From Eubacterium callanderi (GTDB lineage: Bacteria > Bacillota > Clostridia > Eubacteriales > Eubacteriaceae): DNA of 64,000 nt. The DNA lies in assembly GCF_900142645.1 (NCBI RefSeq), contig NZ_FRBP01000011.1:62001-126000 (forward strand). The letters are read 5' to 3'. Made by a program: the position numbers and the translations under genes. The notes beneath the pieces are model-generated. The model had not been told where the DNA came from. It did not search any database and was given only the letters and a program-made list of their open reading frames with translations. Numbering within the stretch: the stretch's first letter is position 1; each line of letters opens with the position of its first letter. Shown here one piece after another: positions 33,718-41,172 of the stretch.

Positions 33718-34488
33718 ATGAAAAGCTTTTTCAGGTCTCTAAAGGCCGAAACCCTTAAAATAAAACACACGCCCCTGTTGTGGCTGCACCTGATCATCCC
33801 CCTTGTGGGGGTAGGCCTGTTTCTTTTTTACAGCGCCCTGTCGGCATGGAGCACTGAGGTTTTGGTGACCTTCTATTTCGAGGCGCTGGCCCTGGCTTTT
33901 CCGATGCTTATCGGGATTGTCTGCGGCATGGCCGCCTCCCAGGAGGAGCAGGCCGGTGGTTTCCAGAACATGCTCGGCGTGCTGCCGTGCAGGCTGGTGC
34001 CGTTTTTGAGCAAGTTTGCCTTCCTCGCTGTTCTGGGACTTGGCGCGCTGGTGGCGTCTGTCGGCCTTTACGGAGCAGGCTTTGCCCTGCTGCCGGGCCA
34101 GCAGGCTGTGCTGGCACTGCTCTATCTGAAGCTGGCAGGCGCTCTGTTTGCTTCCAATTTATTTTTATATTTACTCCACCTCTGGATCAGCCTTCGCTTT
34201 GGCAAAGGCGCGTCGATTTCTGTGGGGGTTGCCGGTTCGCTGGTAGCGGCACTGATGCTGACAGGTCTCGGGGAAGGAATCTGGTATTTTATTCCCTGGG
34301 GCTGGGGCGTGCGCTTCTGCGACATGGCGGTTATAAAAGCCCTGACAGCCCCGGCGGTGGAAGGAATCGCGTTTATCCAGAACGAAACCACCTTGGGCTG
34401 GCGGGCTGCCGGCTGCGCCACATTGTTTCTTTTTGTGCTCTGCCTGCTCTGGTTTAAGCGTTGGGAGGGGAGAAGCGCCAGCGAATAA
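33718..34488 (+). CDS. Lantibiotic-resistance ABC permease (MutG/EpiG type)
   Basis: 256 residues, six hydrophobic segments. The N-terminus MKSFFRSLKAETLKIKHTPL, then LWLHLIIPLVGVGLF and the central SQEEQAGGFQNMLGV, mark the LanG-type partner permease. The ATG directly follows the stop of the preceding gene (TAAATG), with AAAGGAGG 8 bases upstream. No lantibiotic structural gene or LanB/C/M enzyme is in the window, so this is resistance without production. Confidence 0.87.
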   Translation: MKSFFRSLKAETLKIKHTPLLWLHLIIPLVGVGLFLFYSALSAWSTEVLVTFYFEALALAFPMLIGIVCGMAASQEEQAGGFQNMLGVLPCRLVPFLSKFAFLAVLGLGALVASVGLYGAGFALLPGQQAVLALLYLKLAGALFASNLFLYLLHLWISLRFGKGASISVGVAGSLVAALMLTGLGEGIWYFIPWGWGVRFCDMAVIKALTAPAVEGIAFIQNETTLGWRAAGCATLFLFVLCLLWFKRWEGRSASE

Positions 34489-34495
34489 TTAATCC

Positions 34496-34524
34496 TTGTG
34501 CGCCGGGGCACAAAAGGCTATACT
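34496..34524 (+). promoter_or_regulatory. Promoter of the Cpr-like two-component genes
   Basis: TTGTGC (34496-34501) and TATACT (34519-34524), spacer 17 bp. The -35 forms the inverted repeat TTGTGC-N6-GCACAA, a possible operator. So the regulator genes have their own promoter besides read-through. Confidence 0.6.
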
Positions 34525-34559
34525 GGTGGTAGAAATATGGAAAAAACAGGAGGGATACC

Positions 34560-35219
34560 ATGGCAAGAATATTGGCAGTCGATGATGAAAAAGGCATTTT
34601 AAATCTGGTGAAGCGTGTGCTGGAAAAGGATGGTCATCAGGTGAGAACCCTGTCGGACCCGGCGGCGCTTTCCATGAACGGACTGGAAGCCTTTGATCTC
34701 ATCCTTTTGGATGTGATGATGCCTGGAACCGATGGCTTTACCCTCTGCCGGAAGATTCGGGAAAATGTGGACTGCCCCATCCTTTTTCTGACAGCCAAAA
34801 CCATGGAAAAGGATATTATGTACGGTCTGGGGATCGGCGGTGATGATTACATCACAAAGCCCTTTGGCAACGGCGAGCTGAGGGCCAGGGTGGCAGCCCA
34901 TCTGCGGCGTGAAAAGCGTGAGAAGCGAAGCGTACTGAGCCTGGACGGCATAAGGTTTAACCTCGGCGCCCATGAGATGATAATCGGAGAGCAGAAGGTA
35001 TCTCTGACCAAAAGCGAGTATGCCATCTGTGAATTTCTGGCCAGAAGCCATGGCCAGGTCTTTTCCAAGGAGCAGATTTACGAGGCGGTGTACGGCTATG
35101 AGGGCGAGGGAGACAGCTCTGCCATCGCGGAGCATGTCAAAAATATCCGGGCAAAGCTGAGTGTTTATGGCTGTGCCCCCATCGAGACCGTCTGGGGGAT
35201 TGGGTATAAATGGCAATGA
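34560..35219 (+). CDS. OmpR-family response regulator (CprR/SpaR-like)
   Basis: 219 residues: receiver domain 1 to about 115 with the acid pocket VDDE, phospho-acceptor D51 (LILLDVMMPG) and K in DYITKPF near 101; winged-helix DNA-binding domain about 125-217. It should activate the ABC genes upstream when phosphorylated by the kinase whose start overlaps its stop. GGAGGG lies 6 bases before the ATG. Confidence 0.92.
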   Translation: MARILAVDDEKGILNLVKRVLEKDGHQVRTLSDPAALSMNGLEAFDLILLDVMMPGTDGFTLCRKIRENVDCPILFLTAKTMEKDIMYGLGIGGDDYITKPFGNGELRARVAAHLRREKREKRSVLSLDGIRFNLGAHEMIIGEQKVSLTKSEYAICEFLARSHGQVFSKEQIYEAVYGYEGEGDSSAIAEHVKNIRAKLSVYGCAPIETVWGIGYKWQ

Positions 35220-36598
35220 GAGAGCACCCTAAAAAGATCAGCCGGATTATTCTGACCTATGCCTGTCTGCTCGTCTTATCCTTTGTGGTGTTTTTTGTGC
35301 TGGCGGCCGGCGCTTTTGCCGAGATTATCACATCGGATCAGTTCGTCCCGGCCAATACTGTGGAGAACGCGATCAGGGATCAGAAGGAGGCCATCCAGGC
35401 CGCAGAGCCTTTTGATGCGTCACTTGTCCCGGAGGGGAGCCGATATGCGCTAATTGGCCACGATGGTCAGGTGCTTGATACCGATATGGATCAGAAAATG
35501 CTGGCAGAGGCCCGGGAGTATGCCCAGAGAGGCCAGAACCTCTTTGGCGATCGGTTTTATTACCAGATTCCCCGAAATGATGGGGTTTGTGTCCTTCAGT
35601 ACTATATCAAGGCCTCCTATAAGGACGAGGCCCTAAACCAGAAGCTTCCCTCCCCGGAGTGGCTGATGAATGCGGTTATCATCACAGCGGCGGCGCTCTA
35701 TATTCTGGTGGTTTTTTTAGGTACCAGAGCATTCAGCAAACGCCTGAAGAACGAGCTGGCCCCGCTTATGGAGGCCACAAATGCCATTCGGAATCAGGAT
35801 CTGGAATACAGGGCCGGCCCATCTGGTATATGGGAGTTTAACCAGGTGCTTAGCTCCATGGATGATATGCGCCTTGCCCTGAAGGAATCCCTTCAGAAAC
35901 AGTGGCGTGAGGAGCAGGAAAAGCAAGAGCAGATCAGTGCCCTGGCCCATGATATCAAGACGCCGCTGACCATTATAAAAGGAAACAGCGAGCTGCTCAC
36001 AGAGGACAACCTGAATGGGGAGCAGGCCGAGTGTGTCCGCTATATCCACGATAACGCAGAGGTCATTGAGGAGTACACACGCCTTTTGATGGAGGTGTCA
36101 CAGGACAGGGCAGCCTGGAACCTGAACCCAGAGGCCATTCCGGCCATGGCCTTTATGGAGCAGATAAAAAAACAGGCCGAGGGCTACACTGCCGGGAGGC
36201 AGATTCGCCTGTGCTTTGACACTGAGCGCCTGCCGGAAGCCTTTACCGGCGACAGCGGACTGCTGAACCGGGCGGTGATGAACATCATCGCCAACGGCGC
36301 CGACTATACACCAGAGGGCGGCACTCTCAGCCTCAAGGCCGAGGGAAACGGCAGTGTGATCTCCATAACCATCACAGACGGCGGGCCAGGGTTCAGCGCA
36401 GACGCGCTCAAAAACGCAGCCCGTAAATTTTACATGGGCGACAAAAGCAGGAGCGCCCAAAAACACTATGGTATGGGGCTTTACATTACAGACAGCATTA
36501 TCAGGCAGCATGGCGGCAGCCTGTGCCTGGAAAATGATCCCCGGACAGGGCATGGCCGGGTGGTGATCGAATTGGAAGGTACAGGCGAAGTCGAGTGA
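35210..36598 (+). CDS. Sensor histidine kinase (CprK/SpaK-like)
   Basis: 462 residues: two membrane helices (about 13-38 and 144-165) flank an extracellular domain of about 105 residues; then a HAMP-like linker, HisKA with LAHDIKTPLT (His about 246) and HATPase with NIIANGADYTPEGG, DGGPGFS and YGMGLYIT. The sensor domain is the likely point of peptide contact. It overlaps the regulator gene by 10 bp; an ATG at 35216 is also possible. Confidence 0.9.
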   Translation: MAMREHPKKISRIILTYACLLVLSFVVFFVLAAGAFAEIITSDQFVPANTVENAIRDQKEAIQAAEPFDASLVPEGSRYALIGHDGQVLDTDMDQKMLAEAREYAQRGQNLFGDRFYYQIPRNDGVCVLQYYIKASYKDEALNQKLPSPEWLMNAVIITAAALYILVVFLGTRAFSKRLKNELAPLMEATNAIRNQDLEYRAGPSGIWEFNQVLSSMDDMRLALKESLQKQWREEQEKQEQISALAHDIKTPLTIIKGNSELLTEDNLNGEQAECVRYIHDNAEVIEEYTRLLMEVSQDRAAWNLNPEAIPAMAFMEQIKKQAEGYTAGRQIRLCFDTERLPEAFTGDSGLLNRAVMNIIANGADYTPEGGTLSLKAEGNGSVISITITDGGPGFSADALKNAARKFYMGDKSRSAQKHYGMGLYITDSIIRQHGGSLCLENDPRTGHGRVVIELEGTGEVE

Positions 36599-36611
36599 GA
36601 GGCAGTTTTAA

Positions 36612-36760
36612 TGGAGAATGCAGAATGGAGAATGGAGAATTACAGGAACAAAATGCTTTCGCATTTTGAGTTGAACAGCGGCCACAGGCCGCTGCCCTAA
36701 TCGCTTTTTCGCAGAAAAAGGGTTCCTGAATTTTCCATTTTCCATTCTCAATTTTCAATT
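36612..36760. repeat. MITE-like element, copy 2
   Basis: Terminal inverted repeats of about 38 bp (36612-36650 and 36722-36760), made of GAATGGA-type tandem units, no ORF. The interior has an AGCGGCC ACA GGCCGCT hairpin and TCGCTTTTTCG...GGGTTC (36701-36725), shared with the element at 23183-23311. It fills the gap between two two-component systems. Confidence 0.6.
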
Positions 36761-36820
36761 TAACACGCCTCTCTTTAACGCTTTATTGCTTTATGTCAAT
36801 ATTCATCAAACCTCTTTTAA

Positions 36821-36856
36821 TTTCGTCATCCTTTTGTCATACTTCTGGGGTATAAT
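36821..36856 (+). promoter_or_regulatory. Tandem response-regulator boxes and -10 box
   Basis: TTTCGTCAT (36821-36829) and TTTTGTCAT (36832-36840) are direct repeats 11 bp apart, covering the place of a -35 box ahead of TATAAT (36851-36856). This is the usual layout for autoactivation by an OmpR-type regulator, here the gene at 36889. Confidence 0.55.
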
Positions 36857-36888
36857 AGGCGTAAGGAAATTTATGCGAGGTAAAAAAT

Positions 36889-37584
36889 ATGGAAAAAATG
36901 CTGATCGCGGATGATAACAGGCAGATCACAGCAGTGCTCACTGCCTACGCGCGCAAGGAGGGCTTTGAGCCTGTTGTCGCCTATGACGGTGAGGAAGCCC
37001 TCGCCGCCTACAGGCGGGAAGCTCCGGCGGTTATTCTGCTGGATGTGATGATGCCAAAGCTTGACGGCTTTGAGGTTTGCAGACAAATACGCGAGGAATC
37101 AGCCGTTCCGATCATCATGATAACAGCCCGGGGCGAGGACTTTGAGAAGATCATGGGGCTGGACATCGGGGCGGATGACTATATTGTCAAGCCCTTTTCC
37201 GGCGGAGAGGTTATGGCGCGGGTGCGGGCCATTTTACGGCGACTGTCCCGGGACGGCGGGGCCAGACTCCAGTTTTTCAGCTACAGGGGCCTGACCATTG
37301 ACCTGGACACCTATACGACGACTGTGGACGGTGAAGCGATACCACTGACTAAAAAGGAGACAGAGCTGCTCTGGACCCTTGCCGCCAACCGGCAGAAGGT
37401 CTTTTCCCGGGATAACCTGCTGGACGCTGTCTGGGGTTATGACTATTACGGTGATAACCGCACCGTCGATTCCCATATCCGGCGACTGCGGGCCAAGCTG
37501 GACAAGCGGGACCACCCCGGGTGGAGCATCGCGACGATCTGGGGTGTGGGTTACCGTTTCGAGGTGAATGATGAGGAAGTGTAG
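36889..37584 (+). CDS. OmpR-family response regulator
   Basis: 231 residues: receiver domain with IADD, phospho-acceptor D52 (ILLDVMMPK) and K in DYIVKPF near 102; winged helix about 130-228 with RTVDSHIRRLRAKLD. The kinase gene overlaps its end by 14 bp. Direct repeats upstream suggest it regulates itself. GCGAGG lies 7 bases before the ATG. No dedicated target operon is adjacent. Confidence 0.92.
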   Translation: MEKMLIADDNRQITAVLTAYARKEGFEPVVAYDGEEALAAYRREAPAVILLDVMMPKLDGFEVCRQIREESAVPIIMITARGEDFEKIMGLDIGADDYIVKPFSGGEVMARVRAILRRLSRDGGARLQFFSYRGLTIDLDTYTTTVDGEAIPLTKKETELLWTLAANRQKVFSRDNLLDAVWGYDYYGDNRTVDSHIRRLRAKLDKRDHPGWSIATIWGVGYRFEVNDEEV

Positions 37585-39088
37585 CATTGCTTTTAAGCTG
37601 GGGCTCTATTTCTCACTGGCCCTTCTGGCCTTTGCGCTGGTGGCAGGCTCGGTGTTTTTTCTGCTGTTTAAAAAGCAGAATATCACTCTGACCCAGAAGC
37701 AGCTGGAGGACCGGGCCGCGGCCATAGCGAATACCTTTGGCACCTTTATATCCGCCGAGGGCAGCGGAGGTGGGAAGCATGGCGAGGGAAACCGCGGCAG
37801 CGGGACAGGAAGCGGGGGCGGTAATGGGCTGGGCTACGCAGCCTACATCCGTTTTCTGGATGATATTGCCATGGCAGATGTGTGGGTCGTGGACTCCGAC
37901 CACAACCTGGTAACCCCCACCACCCACGAAGGCCATCAGGCCCCGGCATCTACCTATAACTACGCCGATCTGCCGGCCGACGCCGAAACCGTGGTGGATC
38001 AGGCCTTTGGCGGGCAGGTCACTGCGAGCGAGGGTTTCTCGGGCCTGTTAAATACCCCAACGCTGACAGTGGGTGCGCCGGTCCGGGACAGCTCGGGCAA
38101 TATACAGGCCGTGGTGCTGCTCCACTCGCCGGTGGAGGGCATTGAAAGCGCGGCCAACGAGGGCTTTAGAACCCTGGCCATCAGCCTGTGTGTGGCGCTG
38201 GTGATCGGGATTGGATTTGCGGTGCTGCTGGCCCGCAGCTTTACAAAGCCTATGAAAGAAATGCAGGTAATGGCCGGGCGGCTGGCCGGGGGCGACTATA
38301 CCGCCGCCAGCCATATTGAGCGCCAGGATGAGATCGGGCAGCTGGCCGGTTCGCTGGATACCCTGAGCCATCAGCTCAAGCTTTCCAGCGAGGAGCATGA
38401 GCGGTTCCAGAAAATGCAGCAGACCTTTTTCTCAAATATCTCCCATGAGCTTAAGACCCCGGTGACCGTGCTCTGCGGCTCCTTAGAGGCTCTGGCCGGC
38501 GGCGTGGTGACAGACCCGGATCAGGTGGCCGCCTATCATCAGGAAATGTACGCGGAAAGTCTGGCCCTTAAACGGCTGGTCAATGACCTGCTGGACCTGT
38601 CCAGACTTCAGAATGCCGAGTTTCGGCTGAACCTGGAGCGGGTGAATCTCTGTGATATCATCAGTGAGGTGCGGCGCAGTGCCCAGAATATGGCAAAGGA
38701 AAAGGAACTGACTGTCACCACAGAGATGGATACAGGCCTTTACTTTATGCAGGGTGATTACCTGCGGCTGAGACAGCTGCTGATGATCGCCATGAGCAAC
38801 GCCATCAAATTTTCACCAGGGGGCGGGCAGATTGAAATGCGCCTGTCTGAGAATATCCTCACCATCTCAGACCACGGCTGCGGCATCAGCGCGGAGGAGC
38901 AGAAGCATATTTTTGAGCGCTTTTATAAAACCCTGTCCGAGGAAAATGCCGAGGGAACCGGTCTGGGGCTGCCCATCGCCAAAGAGATTGCCGAGCGCCA
39001 CGGCATTGGCCTGACGGTCACAAGCGAGGAAGGCCAGGGCACAACCGTGACCCTGGAGCTGCCCGGCAGAGAGACTGCGACCGTATGA
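37571..39088 (+). CDS. Sensor histidine kinase with glycine-rich sensor segment
   Basis: 505 residues: membrane helices at about 9-33 and 198-220, an extracellular sensor with a striking Gly/Ser/His-rich stretch (about 64-88, GSGGGKHGEGNRGSGTGSGG), HAMP (about 220-275), HisKA with FFSNISHELKTPVTVL (His about 293) and HATPase with NAIKFSPGGG and GTGLGLPIAKEIA. The ATG at 37571 has GAGGTGA 4 bases upstream; the ATG at 37568 is too close. The last codons and the stop lie inside a GACCGT-type palindrome, so the C-terminus may have been changed by its insertion. Confidence 0.9.
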   Translation: MRKCSIAFKLGLYFSLALLAFALVAGSVFFLLFKKQNITLTQKQLEDRAAAIANTFGTFISAEGSGGGKHGEGNRGSGTGSGGGNGLGYAAYIRFLDDIAMADVWVVDSDHNLVTPTTHEGHQAPASTYNYADLPADAETVVDQAFGGQVTASEGFSGLLNTPTLTVGAPVRDSSGNIQAVVLLHSPVEGIESAANEGFRTLAISLCVALVIGIGFAVLLARSFTKPMKEMQVMAGRLAGGDYTAASHIERQDEIGQLAGSLDTLSHQLKLSSEEHERFQKMQQTFFSNISHELKTPVTVLCGSLEALAGGVVTDPDQVAAYHQEMYAESLALKRLVNDLLDLSRLQNAEFRLNLERVNLCDIISEVRRSAQNMAKEKELTVTTEMDTGLYFMQGDYLRLRQLLMIAMSNAIKFSPGGGQIEMRLSENILTISDHGCGISAEEQKHIFERFYKTLSEENAEGTGLGLPIAKEIAERHGIGLTVTSEEGQGTTVTLELPGRETATV

Positions 39089-39100
39089 AACGGACGGTCG
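39078..39100. repeat. GACCGT-type palindrome over a stop codon
   Basis: CGACCGT (39078-39084) pairs with ACGGTCG (39094-39100). The stop codon of the kinase (39086-39088) is in the loop. Confidence 0.75.
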
Positions 39101-39155
39101 TGAAAAAGTGCAGCTAAAACCCGTCGAAGGATATTCCAGTGATGCGACGCAATCA

Positions 39156-39514
39156 GGGTACTCTTACCTCACAGTTTCGGCGGTCTGCGAAAAATGTACA
39201 ACCTTCTTTCTCAATGAGACCGCAGGCTCAGTTCGGTAAAGTACCCTGCTCGCGCCACGGGGGAGAATATCCTTCGGCTCCTCTGCAAATGGTGGTTTTG
39301 TGGTGCAGCGCCTAAGAGCTGGAGAGCAATATAAATTTTATCAAGTTTAACAGAGCTGTATATCAGCTTGTCAATTCTTTGAGGAAGTAATGGATTTTCT
39401 ACCTGTCCCGCCGCAGAGCGCGGCACTTTACTGAACTGAGCCTATGGTCCCATGACCAAACAATTTGGTACAGAGTTGCGCAGACCATCGAAGCTGTGAG
39501 GTAAGAGTACCGCG
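39156..39514. repeat. Large imperfect fold-back element
   Basis: The outer arms 39156-39189 and 39479-39513 match as reverse complements at nearly all positions (shared core GGTACTCTTACCTCACAG). The inner arms 39217-39260 and 39407-39450 also match (shared core AGGCTCAGTTC). Together they give a nearly full-length inverted repeat with a central loop 39261-39406. No ORF lies inside. It is a fold-back DNA element or, if transcribed, a very long hairpin RNA. Confidence 0.7.
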
Positions 39515-39574
39515 ATTTGGGGCATCCAGAAAATCCATTGCTGGTTCTTCGCTGCGCCGCAGCCTCTACTTCGT

Positions 39575-39601
39575 CACGGCCGTCCGTTTCGTACGTTCGT
39601 G
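39575..39601. repeat. GACCGT-type palindrome, right border copy
   Basis: CACGGCCGTCCG TTT CGTACGTTCGTG, an imperfect palindrome of the family, on the far side of the fold-back element and in opposite sense to the copy at 39078-39100. Confidence 0.65.
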
Positions 39602-39749
39602 AATGAAATACAGGTCGGGAGGGGTGGAAAGGATTAGCCTGCCAGGATAAATTTCTTTAGAGAATAAGAGAAATGACTGCGGCGTGGCCCAAATAGCAGA
39701 AACGGTGAGGGATGAACTGAAAATTCTTAAGAAAAGCTTTGATGTATTC

Positions 39750-39790
39750 TAAAAAAGTGCTGGCTGGAGGCTTCCAACCGGCACTTTTTA
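39750..39790 (+). terminator. Strong terminator, no clear gene upstream
   Basis: AAAAAAGTGCTGGCTGGA pairs with TCCAACCGGCACTTTTT. Something should be transcribed toward it from the left: a lost gene or a non-coding RNA from the fold-back region. Confidence 0.8.
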
Positions 39791-39924
39791 TATTTATTAT
39801 TAGGCGGAAGCGAGTAAATGGTGTGGAGCAGTTTTGGATACCAAGAGAGAAGTGCTTCCGCCTGATTTCACTGTGGGCAGAGAAAGGAACTGCCTCATAG
39901 ATAGTGAACTTTATTGTTCATCAA

Positions 39925-39953
39925 TTGACATTAACTAATTTTCTTCATAATAC
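39925..39953 (+). promoter_or_regulatory. Promoter before the XRE gene
   Basis: TTGACA (39925-39930) and TAATAC (39948-39953), spacer 17 bp; 121 bp before the ATG, leaving a long AT-rich leader. Confidence 0.55.
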
Positions 39954-40073
39954 CTTTAATGATGATACTAATAATAACACTCATCGGGTAAAAAGTCAAC
40001 TCAGGGTATATTAGTTTATTATTAGAATACAAGCAAATGGTATTGTTATTAAAAACGCGATGGAGAAAAGCAA

Positions 40074-40373
40074 ATGGTATATTTCGGATCAAAGCTCAGA
40101 CAACTCAGACAGGAAAAAGGATATACGCAGCAGCAGCTGGCAGATAAGCTGGGGATTACCAAGGGGAGTGTTTCGGCCTATGAGACCTCTGCAAAGTATC
40201 CGTCGGTCGATGTGCTGCGAAAAATAGCCGTGACTTTAAATACTTCGACCGATTTTCTTTTGGGCTTGTCCGATGAGCGCGTTTTTAATCTTGACTTTTT
40301 AACAGATGATCAGATTCATATCATTAACAGCCTGATCGCAGAATTCAATCATTTAAACAATAAAAACAATTAG
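40074..40373 (+). CDS. XRE family HTH regulator
   Basis: 99 residues. The N-terminal Cro/C1 HTH (LRQLRQEKGYTQQQLADKLG, ITKGSVSAYETSAKYPSVDV) is followed by a short helical tail (FLTDDQIHIINSLIAEFNHL) probably used for dimer formation. TGGAG lies about 8 bases before the ATG. It stands alone; whether it regulates the next gene, the HD hydrolase, is unknown. A weak GC-poor hairpin follows at about 40373-40400. Confidence 0.88.
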   Translation: MVYFGSKLRQLRQEKGYTQQQLADKLGITKGSVSAYETSAKYPSVDVLRKIAVTLNTSTDFLLGLSDERVFNLDFLTDDQIHIINSLIAEFNHLNNKNN

Positions 40374-40473
40374 GGGTAAGGCGATGGCTTTGCCTCTTTT
40401 AAATTGAAAAGGGCTTTACGGGCAATAGTAATTTTATGCAAAAAAGGATATAATGTTAAAAAGGAGGCGCACT

Positions 40474-40974
40474 ATGTTTCAGATTACCGATTCACGTTTA
40501 AAGGATGCTTTGGACTTTGCTTCAGATAAACACGCGGGCCAGCTGCGCTGGGGCGGTATCCCGTTTATCACCCACCCTGTGGCGGTGGCAGCTTATCTAC
40601 AGGAGCGGGGCTACAATGATAATACGTTACTCACGGCTCTTTTTCATGACCTGCTGGAGGATACGGACACCACCCAGGAAGAGATTTTAAAGCGCAGTGA
40701 CAGGGAGGTGCTGGACGCTGTGATCCTGCTGACCAAGCCCAAGCCTTATGACATGGCAGACTACCTTGGCGGGATTGACCGCAACGCCATGGCAAAGGAT
40801 GTAAAGTGTGCGGACAGGATTCATAACCTGAGAACAACCGCGGATTCGAGCCAGGCCTTTCGCAAAAAGTACTACGACGAGAGTGTGCGCTGGTATGTTC
40901 CTTTTTTTAAAGATACTTGCTTTGAGGCTGACTTTCTGGAAGCGCTGGGACATCTGGAAAGAATGCTTAAATAG
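40474..40974 (+). CDS. Mesh1-like HD hydrolase (small alarmone hydrolase-like)
   Basis: 166-residue single HD domain of the RelA/SpoT type. Metal ligands line up with the family: H34 (PFITHPVAV), H58-D59 (LFHDLLEDT) and D114 (VKCADRIHNLR); the ED pair after HD (62-63) is the hydrolase mark of SpoT and Mesh1. There is no synthetase, TGS or ACT domain. A stand-alone (p)ppGpp or related nucleotide hydrolase is the best guess; another nucleotide could be the substrate. The ATG at 40474 has AAGGAGG 6 bases upstream, with TATAAT at 40449-40454 ahead. Confidence 0.82.
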   Translation: MFQITDSRLKDALDFASDKHAGQLRWGGIPFITHPVAVAAYLQERGYNDNTLLTALFHDLLEDTDTTQEEILKRSDREVLDAVILLTKPKPYDMADYLGGIDRNAMAKDVKCADRIHNLRTTADSSQAFRKKYYDESVRWYVPFFKDTCFEADFLEALGHLERMLK

Positions 40975-41009
40975 CGTCCATTTTTTTAAAGTAAAAATCT
41001 AAAAATCCA

Positions 41010-41038
41010 TTGACAACGACCGTCAAATATGAGAAAAT
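41010..41038 (+). promoter_or_regulatory. Promoter and operator of the methyltransferase-nik operon
   Basis: TTGACA (41010-41015), 17-bp spacer, GAAAAT (41033-41038). The -35 is part of an inverted repeat TTGAC-N7-GTCAA (41010-41026), a likely repressor site. Confidence 0.5.
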
Positions 41039-41065
41039 ATTCACAAGTTAATACCTGTATATACA

Positions 41066-41127
41066 AAGTCATGAAGGCTTATTTTGCGGTTTGCAGACCG
41101 CTTTGGTTCTTCGTGGCTTTATTTTTT
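41066..41127 (+). promoter_or_regulatory. Attenuator-like leader hairpin
   Basis: AAGTCATGAAG (41066-41076) pairs with CTTCGTGGCTT (41109-41119, with G-T pairs) around an inner GCGGT/ACCGC helix, then ATTTTTT. It is a terminator-like structure inside the leader, 46 bp before the methyltransferase start, so read-through control is likely. I do not recognise a known riboswitch fold. Confidence 0.6.
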
Positions 41128-41172
41128 GTAATGAACAAGCAGTGTGATAATAATTAAAAGGGGACGTTAAAA

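Larger units (their letters stand above)
39089..40073. other. Gene-poor 1-kb gap with fold-back repeats
   Basis: No convincing gene. It holds the fold-back element 39156-39514 bounded by GACCGT-type palindromes, a terminator at 39750-39790, an inverted repeat AGGCGGAAGC (39802-39811) / GCTTCCGCCT (39854-39863) and a promoter at 39925-39953. A short open stretch ending at 39752 (VAQIAETVRDELKILKKSFD) just before the terminator could be a gene remnant. Confidence 0.6.

Noticed and set aside
39618-39752. Open stretch ending VAQIAETVRDELKILKKSFD before the terminator at 39750
   Set aside because: No start codon with a binding site and too short; at most a gene remnant.
41071-41157. 28-codon ORF in the leader of the methyltransferase operon (starts MKAYFAVCRPLWFF)
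   Set aside because: No ribosome binding site; its sequence is explained by the attenuator hairpin that it overlaps. A leader peptide is not excluded.
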